From positions 248,001-312,000 of the forward strand of contig NZ_JAMOIC010000003.1 in NCBI RefSeq assembly GCF_024448895.1: a DNA stretch of 64,000 bases. Direction: 5' to 3'. Position 1 is the first letter of the stretch; the number at the start of each line of letters is the position of its first letter. This DNA comes from Stutzerimonas stutzeri (GTDB taxonomy: Bacteria > Pseudomonadota > Gammaproteobacteria > Pseudomonadales > Pseudomonadaceae). The translations under genes were made by a program, and so were the position numbers. The notes beneath the pieces were generated by a model. The model ran no database searches. It was not told where the DNA came from and worked only from the letters and a program-made list of their open reading frames with translations. Shown piece after piece: positions 26,925 through 37,051 of the stretch.

Positions 26925-28478
26925 TCAGATTGGTGGAAGGGACAGGTTCATGCCCGGAAACTTGGCTTCGGCATCCGGCTCGACACGCGGCGGCATATGG
27001 TGCGTGGCAACGAGCTTGTCGTCCTGCATCGATTGCAGGTGCACGTCGAAGCCCCAGAGCCGATGCAGGTGTTTGAGCACTTCATCCGTGGAGCCGCCCA
27101 GTGGCTTGCGATCGTGCTGCTGGTGACGCAAGGTCAGCGAACGATCACCACGGCGGTCGACGCTCCAGACCTGCACATTAGGTTCCCGGTTTCCCAGGTT
27201 GTACTGTGCGGCCAGCAACTCCCGAATCGCGCGGTAGCCGTTCTCGTCGTGGATGGCCGGGACCAGCAGCTCATCCTTGTGGTCATCGTCGAGAATGCTG
27301 AACAGCTTGAGGTCGCGGATCACCTTGGGCGAAAGGAACTGCAGGATGAAGCTCTCGTCCTTGAAGTTGTTCATCGCGAACTTGACCGTGGTGAGCCAAT
27401 CGCTGCCGGCAATGTCCGGGAACCAATGTTTGTCTTCCTCGGTGGGGTGTTCGCAGATTCGCCTGATGTCCTGATACATGGCGAACCCCAGTGTGTAGGG
27501 GTTGATGCCACTGTAGTAAGGACTGTCGAAACCGGGCTGGTAGATGACGCTGGTATGGGACTGCAAGAACTCGAACATGAATCCGTCGGTCACCAGGCCT
27601 TCGTCGTAGAGGTCGTTTATCAAGGTGTAGTGCCAAAAAGTGGCCCAGCCTTCGTTCATGACCTGGGTCTGGCGTTGCGGATAGAAATACTGCGCGATCT
27701 TGCGCACGATGCGCACCACCTCGCGCTGCCAGGGTTCCAGCAATGGCGCGTGCTTCTCGATGAAGTAGAGGATGTTTTCCTGCGGCTCAGCCGGGAAACG
27801 CTGGTTCTGCTGGCGTTCATCACCTTTGTCGCCAAGCTTGGGAATGGTTCGCCACAGATCGTTGATCTGCTTTTGCAGGTGTTCTTCACGATCCTTCTGC
27901 CGGCGGCGCTCTTCCTCCGCGGAGATGGGGTAGGGGCGCTTGTAACGATCGACACCGTAGTTCATCAGCGCGTGACAGGAGTCGAGGAGGTCTTCCACGG
28001 CGTCGATCCCGTGCCGCTCCTCGCACTGCATGATGTATTGCTTGGCAAATACCAGGTAATCGATGATCGAACTGGCGTCGGTCCAGGTGCGGAACAGGTA
28101 GTTACCTTTGAAAAAGCTGTTATGGCCGTAACTGGCATGGGCGATCACCAGCGCCTGCATGGTGATGGTGTTCTCTTCCATCAGATAGGCGATGCAGGGA
28201 TCGGAGTTGATCACGATCTCGTAGGCCAGGCCCATCTGTCCGCGGGTGTAGGACTTTTCTGTACTGAGGAAATGCTTGCCGTAGGACCAGTGGTGATAGC
28301 CCAGCGGCATGCCGACCGATGCGTAGGCATCCATCATCTGCTCGGCGGTGATGACCTCGATCTGGTTGGGGTAGGTGTCCAGCGCATAGCGCTCGGCGAT
28401 GCGGCCGATCTCGCGGTCGTAGGTGCGGATCAGCTCGAAGGTCCATTCCGAGCCGGTGGAAATGGGCTGTCGTTTCAT
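26925..28478 (-). CDS. SpoVR family protein (YcgB-like)
   Basis: A 517-residue cytoplasmic protein of the SpoVR family, beginning RQPISTGSEWTFELIRTYDR after the start. The family is found with a serine kinase (PrkA/YeaG) and a VWA-type protein (YeaH) and is linked to stress or stationary-phase physiology; the molecular function is not established. Conserved features here include NEGWATFWHYTLINDLYDEG and NPYTLGFAMYQDIRRICE. It is the last gene of the three-gene operon, ten bases after yeaH. Confidence 0.92.
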   Translation of the reverse strand: MKRQPISTGSEWTFELIRTYDREIGRIAERYALDTYPNQIEVITAEQMMDAYASVGMPLGYHHWSYGKHFLSTEKSYTRGQMGLAYEIVINSDPCIAYLMEENTITMQALVIAHASYGHNSFFKGNYLFRTWTDASSIIDYLVFAKQYIMQCEERHGIDAVEDLLDSCHALMNYGVDRYKRPYPISAEEERRRQKDREEHLQKQINDLWRTIPKLGDKGDERQQNQRFPAEPQENILYFIEKHAPLLEPWQREVVRIVRKIAQYFYPQRQTQVMNEGWATFWHYTLINDLYDEGLVTDGFMFEFLQSHTSVIYQPGFDSPYYSGINPYTLGFAMYQDIRRICEHPTEEDKHWFPDIAGSDWLTTVKFAMNNFKDESFILQFLSPKVIRDLKLFSILDDDHKDELLVPAIHDENGYRAIRELLAAQYNLGNREPNVQVWSVDRRGDRSLTLRHQQHDRKPLGGSTDEVLKHLHRLWGFDVHLQSMQDDKLVATHHMPPRVEPDAEAKFPGMNLSLPPI

Positions 28479-28488
28479 GCTGCGTACC

Positions 28489-29760
28489 TCAGCTAGCCAT
28501 GCGCCGCTGGAAGAGCTCGCGGAACACCGGATAGATGTCTCCTGCGGTTACCAGTTGCTGCTGGGCGAACGAGTCACCGAAGGCTTCGGCTACCTGGTTG
28601 TATTCGTACCACAGCGCCTGGTGTTCGCGCGGAGTGATTTCGACGTACGAGAAATACTGGACGAACGGCATGATCTGGTTGATCAGGATGTCCCGGCATA
28701 CCGGCGAGTCGTCGTTCCAGTTGTCACCGTCGGAGGCCTGTGCGGCATAGATATTCCATTCGTTGGCCGGATACCGCTCGGCCATGATCTCCTGCATCAT
28801 TTTCAGCGCGCTGGAGACGATGGTGCCGCCGGTTTCCCGGGAGTAGAAAAACTCTTCTTCGTCGACTTCCTTGGCACTGGTGTGATGTCGGATGAACACC
28901 ACCTCGATCTTGTCGTAGTTCCGCTTGAGGAACAGGTACAGCAGGATGAAGAAGCGCTTGGCAATGTCCTTGGTTGCCTGGGTCATGGAGCCGGAGACGT
29001 CCATCAGGCAGAACATCACCGCTTTCGAGCTCGGGTTGGGATGCTTGACCAGCAGGTTGTACTTGAGATCGAACGTGTCCAGAAACGGCACACGGTGGAT
29101 GCGCGCGCTGAGCCGCTCGATTTCTTCCTCGGCTGCCTGGATGTCGGTGAAATTGGCAGGCTCCTCAAGCTTGAGCCGTGCCAGCTCGGCTTTGATCTCC
29201 CGCAGTTTCGCGCGGCTGCTGCCGGACAGCGCAATCCGGCGAGCGTGGGCCGAGCGCAGGGTACGAACGATGTTGATACGTGAAGGGTTGCCTTCGTTAC
29301 TGATCCCTGCACGGACCGTCTTGAAGGTGTCGGTGCCGGTCAGATGGCGTTTGACCAGGTTGGGTAGTTCCAGATCCTCGAACATGAAGTCGAGAAACTC
29401 TTCCTGGGTGATCTGGAAGACAAAGTCATCCATTCCCTCGCCGCTGTTGCTGGCCTGGCCTGCGCCTTGCCCACCGCCGCCGCCCTGCGGGCGAGGAATG
29501 CGCTCACCTGCGATGAAATCCTTGTTGCCGGGATGGACGATGGTCTGCCGACCGCCACGCCCGTGGTGAAGGATCGGCTCATCGGTGTCCCGACCGGGAA
29601 TACTGATCTGTTCACCGTGCTCCATATCGGTAATGGAACGGCGTCCAACGGCCTCCTCCACGGCTTTCTTGATGTGTCCTCGGTATCGCTGCAGGAAGCG
29701 CTGGCGATTGACCGTGCTCTTGTTCTTGCCGTTCAGACGGCGGTCTATCACGTAACTCAT
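28489..29760 (-). CDS. yeaH: UPF0229 protein YeaH (VWA-like)
   Basis: A 423-residue protein of the YeaH/YhbH family. It begins [20 protein letters not shown], has a Gly/Gln-rich linker (about 85-107), and a MIDAS-like motif DVSGSMT in [16 protein letters not shown], typical of von Willebrand A folds. It lies between prkA and the SpoVR gene and is expected to work with the kinase. A 111-base spacer with an inverted repeat separates it from prkA. Confidence 0.92.
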   Translation of the reverse strand: MSYVIDRRLNGKNKSTVNRQRFLQRYRGHIKKAVEEAVGRRSITDMEHGEQISIPGRDTDEPILHHGRGGRQTIVHPGNKDFIAGERIPRPQGGGGGQGAGQASNSGEGMDDFVFQITQEEFLDFMFEDLELPNLVKRHLTGTDTFKTVRAGISNEGNPSRINIVRTLRSAHARRIALSGSSRAKLREIKAELARLKLEEPANFTDIQAAEEEIERLSARIHRVPFLDTFDLKYNLLVKHPNPSSKAVMFCLMDVSGSMTQATKDIAKRFFILLYLFLKRNYDKIEVVFIRHHTSAKEVDEEEFFYSRETGGTIVSSALKMMQEIMAERYPANEWNIYAAQASDGDNWNDDSPVCRDILINQIMPFVQYFSYVEITPREHQALWYEYNQVAEAFGDSFAQQQLVTAGDIYPVFRELFQRRMAS

Positions 29761-29780
29761 AGGCCCCTCCGGGGCAGCTT

Positions 29781-29862
29781 TAAGCTGCTAGCCACAAGCG
29801 GCAAGTGAACAGCCGAGCCGGTTAGCGCTCTGCCATTTCATGCGCTTGTAGCTTGCAGCTTA
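29781..29862. repeat. Imperfect 20-bp inverted repeat in the prkA-yeaH spacer
   Basis: TAAGCTGCTAGCCACAAGCG (29781-29800) is mirrored by CGCTTGTAGCTTGCAGCTTA (29843-29862) with 18 of 20 positions complementary, 42 bases apart. In RNA it could fold into a long hairpin between the kinase and yeaH messages. It resembles the AGCTTGCAGCTTG-type repeats scattered in Pseudomonas intergenic DNA; that comparison is from memory. Confidence 0.75.
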
Positions 29863-29871
29863 TGGCTGCGG

Positions 29872-31794
29872 TTACTGTGATTTGCGAACCCGCAGGTACC
29901 ATTCCGAAAGCAGTCGAACCTGCTTCTCGGTATAGCCGCGCTCGACCATCCGCACGACGAAGTCGTTGTGCTTTTTCTGATCCTCCTTGCTTGCCTTGGC
30001 GTTGAAGCTGATGACCGGCAGCAGATCTTCGGTGTTGGAGAACATCTTCTTCTCGATCACCACGCGCAACTTCTCGTAGCTCAACCAGGACGGATTCTTG
30101 CCGTTGTTATTGGCGCGAGCGCGCAGCACGAAGTTGACGATCTCGTTGCGGAAGTCCTTTGGATTGCTGATGCCGGCCGGCTTCTCGATCTTCTCCAGCT
30201 CTTCGTTCAGCGCCATGCGATTGAGGATTTCGCCGGTTTCAGGGTCGCGATATTCCTGATCCTGAATCCAGAAGTCCGCGTAGAGCACATAGCGGTCGAA
30301 GATGTTCTGGCCATACTCGCTGTAAGACTCGAGGTAGGCGGTCTGGATTTCCTTGCCGATGAAGTCGACGTAGCGCGGCGCCAGGTACTCCTTGATGAAG
30401 CGCAGATAACGCTCGCGCACCTCGGCGGGGAACTGCTCCTGCTCGATCTGCTGCTCCAGCACGTAGAGCAGGTGCACCGGGTTGGCGGCGATCTCGTGTG
30501 GATCGAAGTTGAATACCTTGGACAGGATCTTGAAGGCGAAGCGAGTGGAAAGGCCGTTCATGCCCTCGTCGACGCCAGCGGTATCGCGGTACTCCTGAAT
30601 CGACTTGGCCTTGGGATCGGTATCCTTGAGGTTCTCGCCGTCGTACACCCGCATCTTCGAGTAGATGTTGGAATTTTCGGGCTCCTTCAGCCGGCTCAGC
30701 ACGGAGAACTGCGCCAGCATCTTCAGCGTATCGGGCGCGCAATGGGCCTTGGACAGGGAGCTGTTGAACAGCAGCTTGTCGTAAATCTTGATTTCATCGG
30801 TGACCCGCAGGCAGTACGGCACCTTGACGATGTAGATGCGGTCGATGAAGGCTTCGTTGTTCTTGTTGTTGCGGAAAGTGTGCCATTCCGACTCGTTGGA
30901 GTGAGCCAGCAAAATCCCGTTATACGGGATCGCGCCGAGCCCTTCGGTGCTGTTGTAGTTACCTTCCTGAGTGGCGGTCAGCAGCGGGTGCAGCACCTTG
31001 ATCGGTGCCTTGAACATTTCCACGAACTCCATCATGCCCTGGTTGGCGCGGCACAGCGCGCCTGAGTAACTGTAGGCGTCGGCGTCGTTTTGCGGGAATT
31101 CCTCCAGCTTGCGAATATCCACCTTGCCGACCAGTGCAGAGATGTCCTGATTGTTCTCATCGCCCGGCTCGGTCTTGGCGACTGCGATCTGATTGAGGAT
31201 CGACGGGTACAGCTTGACCACTCGGAACTGGCTGATATCGCCGCCGAATTCCTGCAGGCGCTTGGTGGCCCAAGGCGACATGATCGAGCTGAGGTAGCGC
31301 CGGGGTATGCCGTAGTCCTCTTCGAGGATCTGCGCATCTTCGGCAGGGTTGAACAGCCCCAGCGGCGACTCGAATACCGGTGAGCCCTTGATCGCGTAGA
31401 ACGGGACTCGCTCCATAAGCTGCTTGAGCTTCTCAGCAAGAGAAGACTTACCGCCGCCCACTGGGCCCAGGAGATAGAGGATCTGCTTCTTCTCTTCCAA
31501 TCCCTGCGCGGCGTGGCGGAAATAGGACACGATCTGATCGATGCATTCTTCCATGCCATGGAAGTCTTCGAACGCGGGATATCGGCGGATAACCTTGTTG
31601 GAAAAAATTCGCGACAGGCGAGAATCGTTTGAAGTGTCGATCAGCTCGGGTTCGCCGATCGCCATCAAGAGGCGCTCGGATGCTGTGGCGTAGGTTCCCC
31701 GGTCTTCCTTGCACAGATCGAGGTATTCCTGAAGCGAATATTCCTCCTGGCGGGTTGCTTCGAATCGTTGCTGGAAATGGCTGAAAATGCTCAT
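29872..31794 (-). CDS. prkA: Serine protein kinase PrkA (YeaG)
   Basis: A 640-residue AAA+-like kinase. The P-loop is GPVGGGKSSLAEKLK (about 109-123) and the protein begins with FSHFQQRFEATRQEEYSL. Its C-terminal kinase-like domain is complete. In enterobacteria YeaG is induced by nitrogen and acid stress and acts with YeaH. It leads the prkA-yeaH-spoVR operon. The ATG at 31794 is used; a second ATG nine bases upstream is possible. The 271 bases upstream hold no gene, and I saw no convincing -24/-12 or -35/-10 boxes there. Confidence 0.95.
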   Translation of the reverse strand: MSIFSHFQQRFEATRQEEYSLQEYLDLCKEDRGTYATASERLLMAIGEPELIDTSNDSRLSRIFSNKVIRRYPAFEDFHGMEECIDQIVSYFRHAAQGLEEKKQILYLLGPVGGGKSSLAEKLKQLMERVPFYAIKGSPVFESPLGLFNPAEDAQILEEDYGIPRRYLSSIMSPWATKRLQEFGGDISQFRVVKLYPSILNQIAVAKTEPGDENNQDISALVGKVDIRKLEEFPQNDADAYSYSGALCRANQGMMEFVEMFKAPIKVLHPLLTATQEGNYNSTEGLGAIPYNGILLAHSNESEWHTFRNNKNNEAFIDRIYIVKVPYCLRVTDEIKIYDKLLFNSSLSKAHCAPDTLKMLAQFSVLSRLKEPENSNIYSKMRVYDGENLKDTDPKAKSIQEYRDTAGVDEGMNGLSTRFAFKILSKVFNFDPHEIAANPVHLLYVLEQQIEQEQFPAEVRERYLRFIKEYLAPRYVDFIGKEIQTAYLESYSEYGQNIFDRYVLYADFWIQDQEYRDPETGEILNRMALNEELEKIEKPAGISNPKDFRNEIVNFVLRARANNNGKNPSWLSYEKLRVVIEKKMFSNTEDLLPVISFNAKASKEDQKKHNDFVVRMVERGYTEKQVRLLSEWYLRVRKSQ

Positions 31795-32065
31795 TGACTT
31801 CACCTCGGACGATGCTCGGAGCCGGTGTTGTCATCATGCATTCAGGTACGGCCGACTTTTCGGCCTATGGAGTCCCCCCGAACACCTGATGGTCGCAATT
31901 TGAGGCCGGTAGCCGATACACGGCGTTCACCTGTTTGTATGGCCTGAACTGAAGGATAGTTCGGATTCAGCAAATTCAAGGGAAGGGGGATGTATTTACC
32001 GCTGCGTTTCGTCGGATGAAGCGCGCAAGGCCGCGGTATACGCGGCATTTGGGGTCAGGCTTTTT

Positions 32066-32395
32066 TTATTGCGGTTCGTCCTGCGCGACGTGCTTCGGAT
32101 ATGTCTGCCGCCACAGCTCGAAGCCGCCGTCGAGGCTGTAGACGTCCGAAAAACCCTGATGGATCAGGTAGGCGGCGGCGCTCTGGCTGGAGTTGCCGTG
32201 ATAGCAGGTCACGATAAGCGGGTGATCCAGATCGGCGGCTGCGATGAAATCCGGCAGCGACTGGTTATCGAGATGAGTCGACCCGGTGATGTGCCCACTT
32301 GCGTAACTGTGAGCGTCCCGAATGTCGACCACCACCCCGCCTTTATCGCGCAGTGCCTGGGCCTGTTCCGGAGAGATGCGTTTGAATTCAGTCAT
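32066..32395 (-). CDS. glpE: Thiosulfate sulfurtransferase GlpE
   Basis: A 109-residue single-domain rhodanese. The active-site cysteine is C64 in [11 protein letters not shown], which forms the persulfide, and [13 protein letters not shown] is the conserved N-terminal rhodanese signature. It transfers sulfur from thiosulfate to cyanide or thioredoxin. The start overlaps the end of apaH by eight bases. Confidence 0.93.
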   Translation of the reverse strand: MTEFKRISPEQAQALRDKGGVVVDIRDAHSYASGHITGSTHLDNQSLPDFIAAADLDHPLIVTCYHGNSSQSAAAYLIHQGFSDVYSLDGGFELWRQTYPKHVAQDEPQ

Positions 32396-33212
32396 TGCTG
32401 GCCTCACAGTCGCAGCTATGCATTTCGCCGCTGTCAAGATTCATCAGGGTCATGGTGTTGCCCCATACGCAGCCGGTGTCCAGCGCGTAAACATTAGGCT
32501 CGTCGCATTTACCTTCCAGTGCCGCCCAGTGACCAAAGATGATCTTGCAATCGCGGGTCTTGCGATGGGCGTGACTGAACCATGGCGCGAAGCCCGGTGG
32601 TGCTGAGTCGAGCCCTTCTTTGGCTTGCAGGTCAAGCGTGCCGTCGGCCTGGCAGAAACGCATACGCGTCAGGTAATTGGTTATCAGGCGCAGCCGTGGT
32701 ACGCCATGCAGATCCTTGCTCCATTTGGCAGGTTGGTTGCCGTACATGCCATCAAGGAAGGGCTGCATCATCGCGTCGTCGCCCAAGGCTTCTTCGACTT
32801 CGGCGGAGCGCTTGAGCGCCTTGGCCAATGTCCACTGGGGCGGGATACCGGCATGGACCATGGCCGTCGAACGCTCAGGGTCATGGTGGATCAGCTTTTG
32901 CCGACGCAGCCATTCGATCAGATCGTTGCGGTCGGGGGCTTCCAGAATCGGCGTGAGGGTGTCCGATCGCTTGAGTCGCTCGATGTTGTGCGCAACGGCC
33001 AGCAGATGGAGGTCATGGTTGCCGAGCACAGTGATTCCCGAACTGCCCAGATCTCGCACGTAGCGCAGCGCCTCGAGTGACTGCGGGCCACGGTTGACCA
33101 GATCCCCGGCGAGCCACAGGCAGTCCCGCGAAGGGCTGAAGTCGACTCGTTCCAGCAGGCATTTCAGCGGTTCGAGGCAACCCTGCAGGTCGCCGACGGC
33201 GTAGGTAGTCAA
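32388..33212 (-). CDS. apaH: Symmetrical bis(5'-nucleosyl)-tetraphosphatase ApaH
   Basis: A 274-residue metallophosphatase that cleaves Ap4A to two ADP. The three phosphoesterase motifs are visible at the N-terminus: GDLQGC (7-12), GDLVNRGP (about 36-43) and GNHDLH (about 65-70). Ap4A accumulates in heat and antibiotic stress and caps RNA in other bacteria. Its start overlaps the stop of apaG (ATGA), and glpE follows. Confidence 0.96.
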   Translation of the reverse strand: MTTYAVGDLQGCLEPLKCLLERVDFSPSRDCLWLAGDLVNRGPQSLEALRYVRDLGSSGITVLGNHDLHLLAVAHNIERLKRSDTLTPILEAPDRNDLIEWLRRQKLIHHDPERSTAMVHAGIPPQWTLAKALKRSAEVEEALGDDAMMQPFLDGMYGNQPAKWSKDLHGVPRLRLITNYLTRMRFCQADGTLDLQAKEGLDSAPPGFAPWFSHAHRKTRDCKIIFGHWAALEGKCDEPNVYALDTGCVWGNTMTLMNLDSGEMHSCDCEASND

Positions 33213-33592
33213 TGCAAGGCTCCCGGTACGGCCAGCCGGAAGGGCGCGATGGTGGCGTCGAATCGGTGTCCATCTTCGGCAAGCATCTGATAGCTGCCCT
33301 GCATGGTGCCAACGCGGGATGCCATCAAGGTGCCGCTGGTATAGACATGGCGTTGGCCCGGCGCGATGACCGGCTGCTCACCTACGACGCCGTCGCCTCG
33401 TACCTCCTGCACCTGGCCGTCACCATCGGTGATGACCCAGTGCCGAGACAGCAGCTGCGCAATAAGCTGACCCTTGTTTTCGATGGTCACCCTGTAGGCA
33501 AATGCATAACGGTTTTGTTCCGGCTGCGACTGGTCGGCCAGATATGTCGGGCTGACGCTGACTTCGATCCAGTAGCGGAGGTCTTCAGGCAT
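33209..33592 (-). CDS. apaG: ApaG domain protein
   Basis: A 127-residue ApaG/FN3-like protein. Conserved family features include [20 protein letters not shown], the [14 protein letters not shown] segment and ending [17 protein letters not shown]. The fold binds metals or nucleotides in homologues, and mutation affects Co and Mg handling in Salmonella; the exact function is unclear. It lies between rsmA and apaH as in E. coli. Confidence 0.94.
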   Translation of the reverse strand: MPEDLRYWIEVSVSPTYLADQSQPEQNRYAFAYRVTIENKGQLIAQLLSRHWVITDGDGQVQEVRGDGVVGEQPVIAPGQRHVYTSGTLMASRVGTMQGSYQMLAEDGHRFDATIAPFRLAVPGALH

Positions 33593-33618
33593 GTTGACTC
33601 CTGCTGGTTGTTTCGCCT

Positions 33619-34428
33619 TCAGACGCGGGCGCTGCTGTGGGCGGAAAGTTGATCTGACAATCTTACGAACGCAGCCAGGTCCAGCTGTTCCGGACGGAGG
33701 CTGCCATCCACTTCGGCGGCCGCGATGGCGTCGGCGTCCAAAAGCCCCTTGAGCGTGTTGCGTAACGTCTTGCGGCGCTGATTAAAGGCCTGGCGGACCA
33801 CGTTCTCCAGTTGGCGATGGTCGCGCGCCGGATGCGGTAGCACGTCGTGGGGCACCAGTCGGACGATGGCTGATTCGACCTTCGGGGCCGGGTTGAAGGC
33901 GCCCGGCCCGACGTTGAACAGGTGCTCGACCCGACAGTGGTATTGCACCATGATCGAAAGCCGGCCCCAGTCACCGCCGCCCGGTTCGGCAGCGAGACGC
34001 TCGACCACTTCCTTCTGCAACATGAAATGCATGTCTCGGATCAAGGATGCATGTGCGAGCAGGTGAAAGATGAGCGGCGTGGATATGTTGTAGGGCAGGT
34101 TTCCGACGATCCGCAAGCTTCCAGGTGCCTGGCTCAGCTTCGAGAAGTCGAACTTCAGGGCATCGCCCTGGTTGAGCGCAAAATTCTCCCGCTCTGCGAA
34201 TTTGTCCTGAAGGATAGGGATCAGGTCCAGGTCCAGCTCGACCACATCGAGTTGCGCGCCACTGTCCAGCAGGCCTTCAGTCAGCGCGCCCTGGCCCGGC
34301 CCGATCTCGACCATGCGTTCGCCCGGTTTGGCATTGATTGCCCGCAGGATGCGATGAATCACACCGGCATCGTGAAGGAAGTTCTGACCGAAACGCTTGC
34401 GCGCCCGGTGTTGATAGTTCTCGGACAT
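33619..34428 (-). CDS. rsmA: 16S rRNA dimethyladenosine transferase RsmA (KsgA)
   Basis: A 269-residue methyltransferase that dimethylates two adjacent adenines near the 3' end of 16S rRNA. It begins with the family sequence [18 protein letters not shown], has the SAM motif [15 protein letters not shown] and the catalytic [12 protein letters not shown]. It lies 229 bases downstream of pdxA, longer than the usual overlap; I see no gene in that gap. Confidence 0.97.
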   Translation of the reverse strand: MSENYQHRARKRFGQNFLHDAGVIHRILRAINAKPGERMVEIGPGQGALTEGLLDSGAQLDVVELDLDLIPILQDKFAERENFALNQGDALKFDFSKLSQAPGSLRIVGNLPYNISTPLIFHLLAHASLIRDMHFMLQKEVVERLAAEPGGGDWGRLSIMVQYHCRVEHLFNVGPGAFNPAPKVESAIVRLVPHDVLPHPARDHRQLENVVRQAFNQRRKTLRNTLKGLLDADAIAAAEVDGSLRPEQLDLAAFVRLSDQLSAHSSARV

Positions 34429-34657
34429 GGACAGCGATACCCAGAGTGCAGCCTGAAGCGCAGCGCTTGAGGCGGAAAGCGAAAAGGTCCGCAGTTTAAC
34501 AGGCTGGAGTAGTTGTCGCTTTTGGCATCGTCCAGCCCATCAACGGTGGTTCAGATGCTCTCCGCATCAAAACAAGCAGGGCGGACGGGTGGCCAGGAAA
34601 TTTTCAATCTGCTCCGCCAGGCTCTGGGCGCGGCACGCGCTGTCACCTCCAACCGCT

Positions 34658-35641
34658 CTAGAACCGCGCCATCTGATAAGCCGTCTCCAGCGCCACCTGC
34701 AGGCTGCCGGTATCGATGCGGCCGGTTCCTGCAAGATCAAGGGCCGTGCCGTGATCCACCGAGGTGCGCACAATCGGCAGACCGAGGGTGACATTGACCG
34801 CCGCGCCGAAACCCTTGTATTTGAGAACCGGCAAGCCCTGATCGTGATACATCGCGAGCACTGCATCGCAGCTGTCGAGGTGTTTGGGCGTGAAGAGAGT
34901 GTCGGCGGGCAACGGTCCGACAAGATCGAGGCCTTCCTTTCGAAGCTGATCCAGAGCCGGCTCGATGATCTCGATCTCCTCGCGCCCAAGATGTCCGCCC
35001 TCGCCGGCATGCGGGTTGAGTCCGCAGACCAGAATTCGAGGCTTGGCGATCCCGAACTTTTCCACTAGATCCTTGTGCAGGATGCGCGTCACACGCTGCA
35101 GGCGTTCAGCGGTGATTGCGGCCGCAACGTCCTTGAGCGGCAGGTGAGTGGTCACCAATGCAACCCGCAGACCGCGCGTGGCCAACATCATCACCACCTG
35201 TTCGGTGCCGGTCAGCTCAGCGAGAAACTCGGTGTGACCGGAAAACGGGATGCCGGCCTCGTTGATTACGCCCTTGTGCACCGGGGCGGTGATCATGCCA
35301 GCGAAGGTCCCATCGAGGCAGCCTTGGCCAGCGCGTCTCAACGTCTGCAAGACGTACTCCGCGTTGCTCGGCGTGAGCTGGCCGCTAGCCGCGGGCGCAC
35401 CAAGCGGTGTATCCCAGACGTAGAGGCTTCTGGCGGGCGCCGGGCGCTTCGGCCAGTTGTCAGGCCTCACTTCGATCAGGTCGATGTCGAGGCCAAGCTC
35501 TGTGGCGCGAGCGTGCATGAGCTCGCTGCTGGCGATGGCGATCAGCACGTGTGGATGGCTGTCGCTCGAAAGCAACAGACAGAGATCGGGACCGATTCCG
35601 GCGGGTTCGCCGGGGGTCAGGGCGAAGCGTTTGGCGGTCAT
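34658..35641 (-). CDS. pdxA: 4-hydroxythreonine-4-phosphate dehydrogenase PdxA
   Basis: A 327-residue NAD-dependent dehydrogenase of pyridoxal-phosphate biosynthesis. It starts [20 protein letters not shown], contains [31 protein letters not shown] and ends in [14 protein letters not shown], all PdxA hallmarks including metal-binding His residues. It is 97 bases after surA in the lptD-surA-pdxA-rsmA-apaG-apaH order. Confidence 0.96.
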   Translation of the reverse strand: MTAKRFALTPGEPAGIGPDLCLLLSSDSHPHVLIAIASSELMHARATELGLDIDLIEVRPDNWPKRPAPARSLYVWDTPLGAPAASGQLTPSNAEYVLQTLRRAGQGCLDGTFAGMITAPVHKGVINEAGIPFSGHTEFLAELTGTEQVVMMLATRGLRVALVTTHLPLKDVAAAITAERLQRVTRILHKDLVEKFGIAKPRILVCGLNPHAGEGGHLGREEIEIIEPALDQLRKEGLDLVGPLPADTLFTPKHLDSCDAVLAMYHDQGLPVLKYKGFGAAVNVTLGLPIVRTSVDHGTALDLAGTGRIDTGSLQVALETAYQMARF

Positions 35642-35737
35642 GGGAGATCTTCAGGCTGGTGAAATGAAACGGGCCAGCCGAATGGCCGGCCCGCTGAGGC
35701 TACTGCTTGATGCGTGAACCAGGGGGAAACGTCTCGA

Positions 35738-37051
35738 TCAGATCTTGATTTCGACGTAGGCCTCGTCGCGAATCTGGCGAAGCCAGTTCTGCAGCTCTTC
35801 CTCGTACTTGCGGTTGCGCAGCAAGGTCAGCGCCTGCTGCTCGCGGAAGTCGTCACTGGCATCCGAGGCACGGCGCCCAAGCACTTCCAGGATATGCCAG
35901 CCATAAGGGGTCTTGAAGGGTTCGGACAATTGTCCGCCCGGGGTGGCGGCCATGACTTCACGGAACTCCGGAACCAGCGAGCTGGGGTCGATCCAGTTCA
36001 GGTCGCCGCCGTTAAGTGCAGAACCTGGGTCTTCAGAGAAGCTTTGTGCAAGTTCGGAGAAGCTTTCGCCGGCGAGGATGCGATCACGCAACCGCTCGAT
36101 CAGGCGGCGGCTTTCCTCTTCACTGCGGATCTGGCTGGGCTTGATCAGGATGTGACGGACATGGATCTCGTCGCGCACCTGAGTATCGCCGCCGCGCTTT
36201 TCCAGCACCTTGAGCAGAATGAAACCCGGAGGGGTGCGGACAGGCTGGGTAACGTCACCGACCGACATGGAGCTGACTTCGGTATCGAAGGGTGGTGGCA
36301 GCTGAGCTGCTTTGCGCCAACCCATATCGCCGCCTTCCAGGGCGTTCTCGCTGGCCGAGCGAGACACCGCCAGCTTTGCGAAGTCCGCGCCGTTCTGCAG
36401 CTGTTCGTAAGTATCCCTTGCCGTCTTTTCTGCGGCCTGGATGGCAGCCGAGTCAGCTGACTCCGATACCGGGATCAGGATGTTGGCCAGACGGTATTCC
36501 TCGGATAACTGCAACTTGCCGAGATCGGATGCCAGGAAGTTTTCCACTTCTTGATTCGAAACCTGAACTCGCTCAGCGATTCGGCGCTGGCGCACGCGGC
36601 TGATGACCATCTCGCGGCGGATCTGCTCGCGAGCAGTGTCGAGGCTCAAACCGTCCCGCTCAAGCGCGGCGCGGAACTGGTCGAGGTTCATGTTGTTGCG
36701 CTGGGCGATAGTGCCCATGGCCTGATTGAGTTCTTCGTCGGCGATACGGATGCCAGAGCGATCACCGATCTGCAGCTGAAGATTCTCGGTGATCAGTCGC
36801 TCGAGTACCTGCTGTTGCATCACGTCCACGGGCGGCATTTTGGCCCCGCGCTTTTCGATAGTATGCTGGACTTCGCGGATGCGCTGGTCCAGCTGGCTCT
36901 GCATGATCACATCGTTATCTACAATGGCGACGATGCGGTCTAGCTGCCGAACCTGGGCCGATGCGGTAGTGACAGCGGTCACGCTGCCTAGAAGAAGCGC
37001 GCCCGCCAGCAGGGGGCGCAGGAAATCAGAAAGCTTGATCTTCACGTTCAC
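35738..37051 (-). CDS. surA: Periplasmic chaperone / peptidyl-prolyl isomerase SurA
   Basis: A 437-residue chaperone for outer-membrane proteins. A signal peptide ([22 protein letters not shown]) is followed by the SurA N-domain ([20 protein letters not shown]) and two parvulin domains, the first near 175-275 and the second starting about [18 protein letters not shown]. The start is one of two GTG codons: 37051 has AAGG five bases upstream and is preferred, 37045 is six bases further in. Either overlaps the end of lptD, so SurA and its main client LptD are coupled. Confidence 0.94.
   Translation of the reverse strand: MNVKIKLSDFLRPLLAGALLLGSVTAVTTASAQVRQLDRIVAIVDNDVIMQSQLDQRIREVQHTIEKRGAKMPPVDVMQQQVLERLITENLQLQIGDRSGIRIADEELNQAMGTIAQRNNMNLDQFRAALERDGLSLDTAREQIRREMVISRVRQRRIAERVQVSNQEVENFLASDLGKLQLSEEYRLANILIPVSESADSAAIQAAEKTARDTYEQLQNGADFAKLAVSRSASENALEGGDMGWRKAAQLPPPFDTEVSSMSVGDVTQPVRTPPGFILLKVLEKRGGDTQVRDEIHVRHILIKPSQIRSEEESRRLIERLRDRILAGESFSELAQSFSEDPGSALNGGDLNWIDPSSLVPEFREVMAATPGGQLSEPFKTPYGWHILEVLGRRASDASDDFREQQALTLLRNRKYEEELQNWLRQIRDEAYVEIKI

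Noticed and set aside
26997-28496. A 499-codon open frame opposite the SpoVR gene
   Set aside because: Antisense shadow of a well conserved family protein; no domain features.
34429-34657. Short peptide-like frame (SLAEQIENFLATRPPCLF) behind pdxA
   Set aside because: No start codon or ribosome site; the frame comes from an alternative reading of pdxA.
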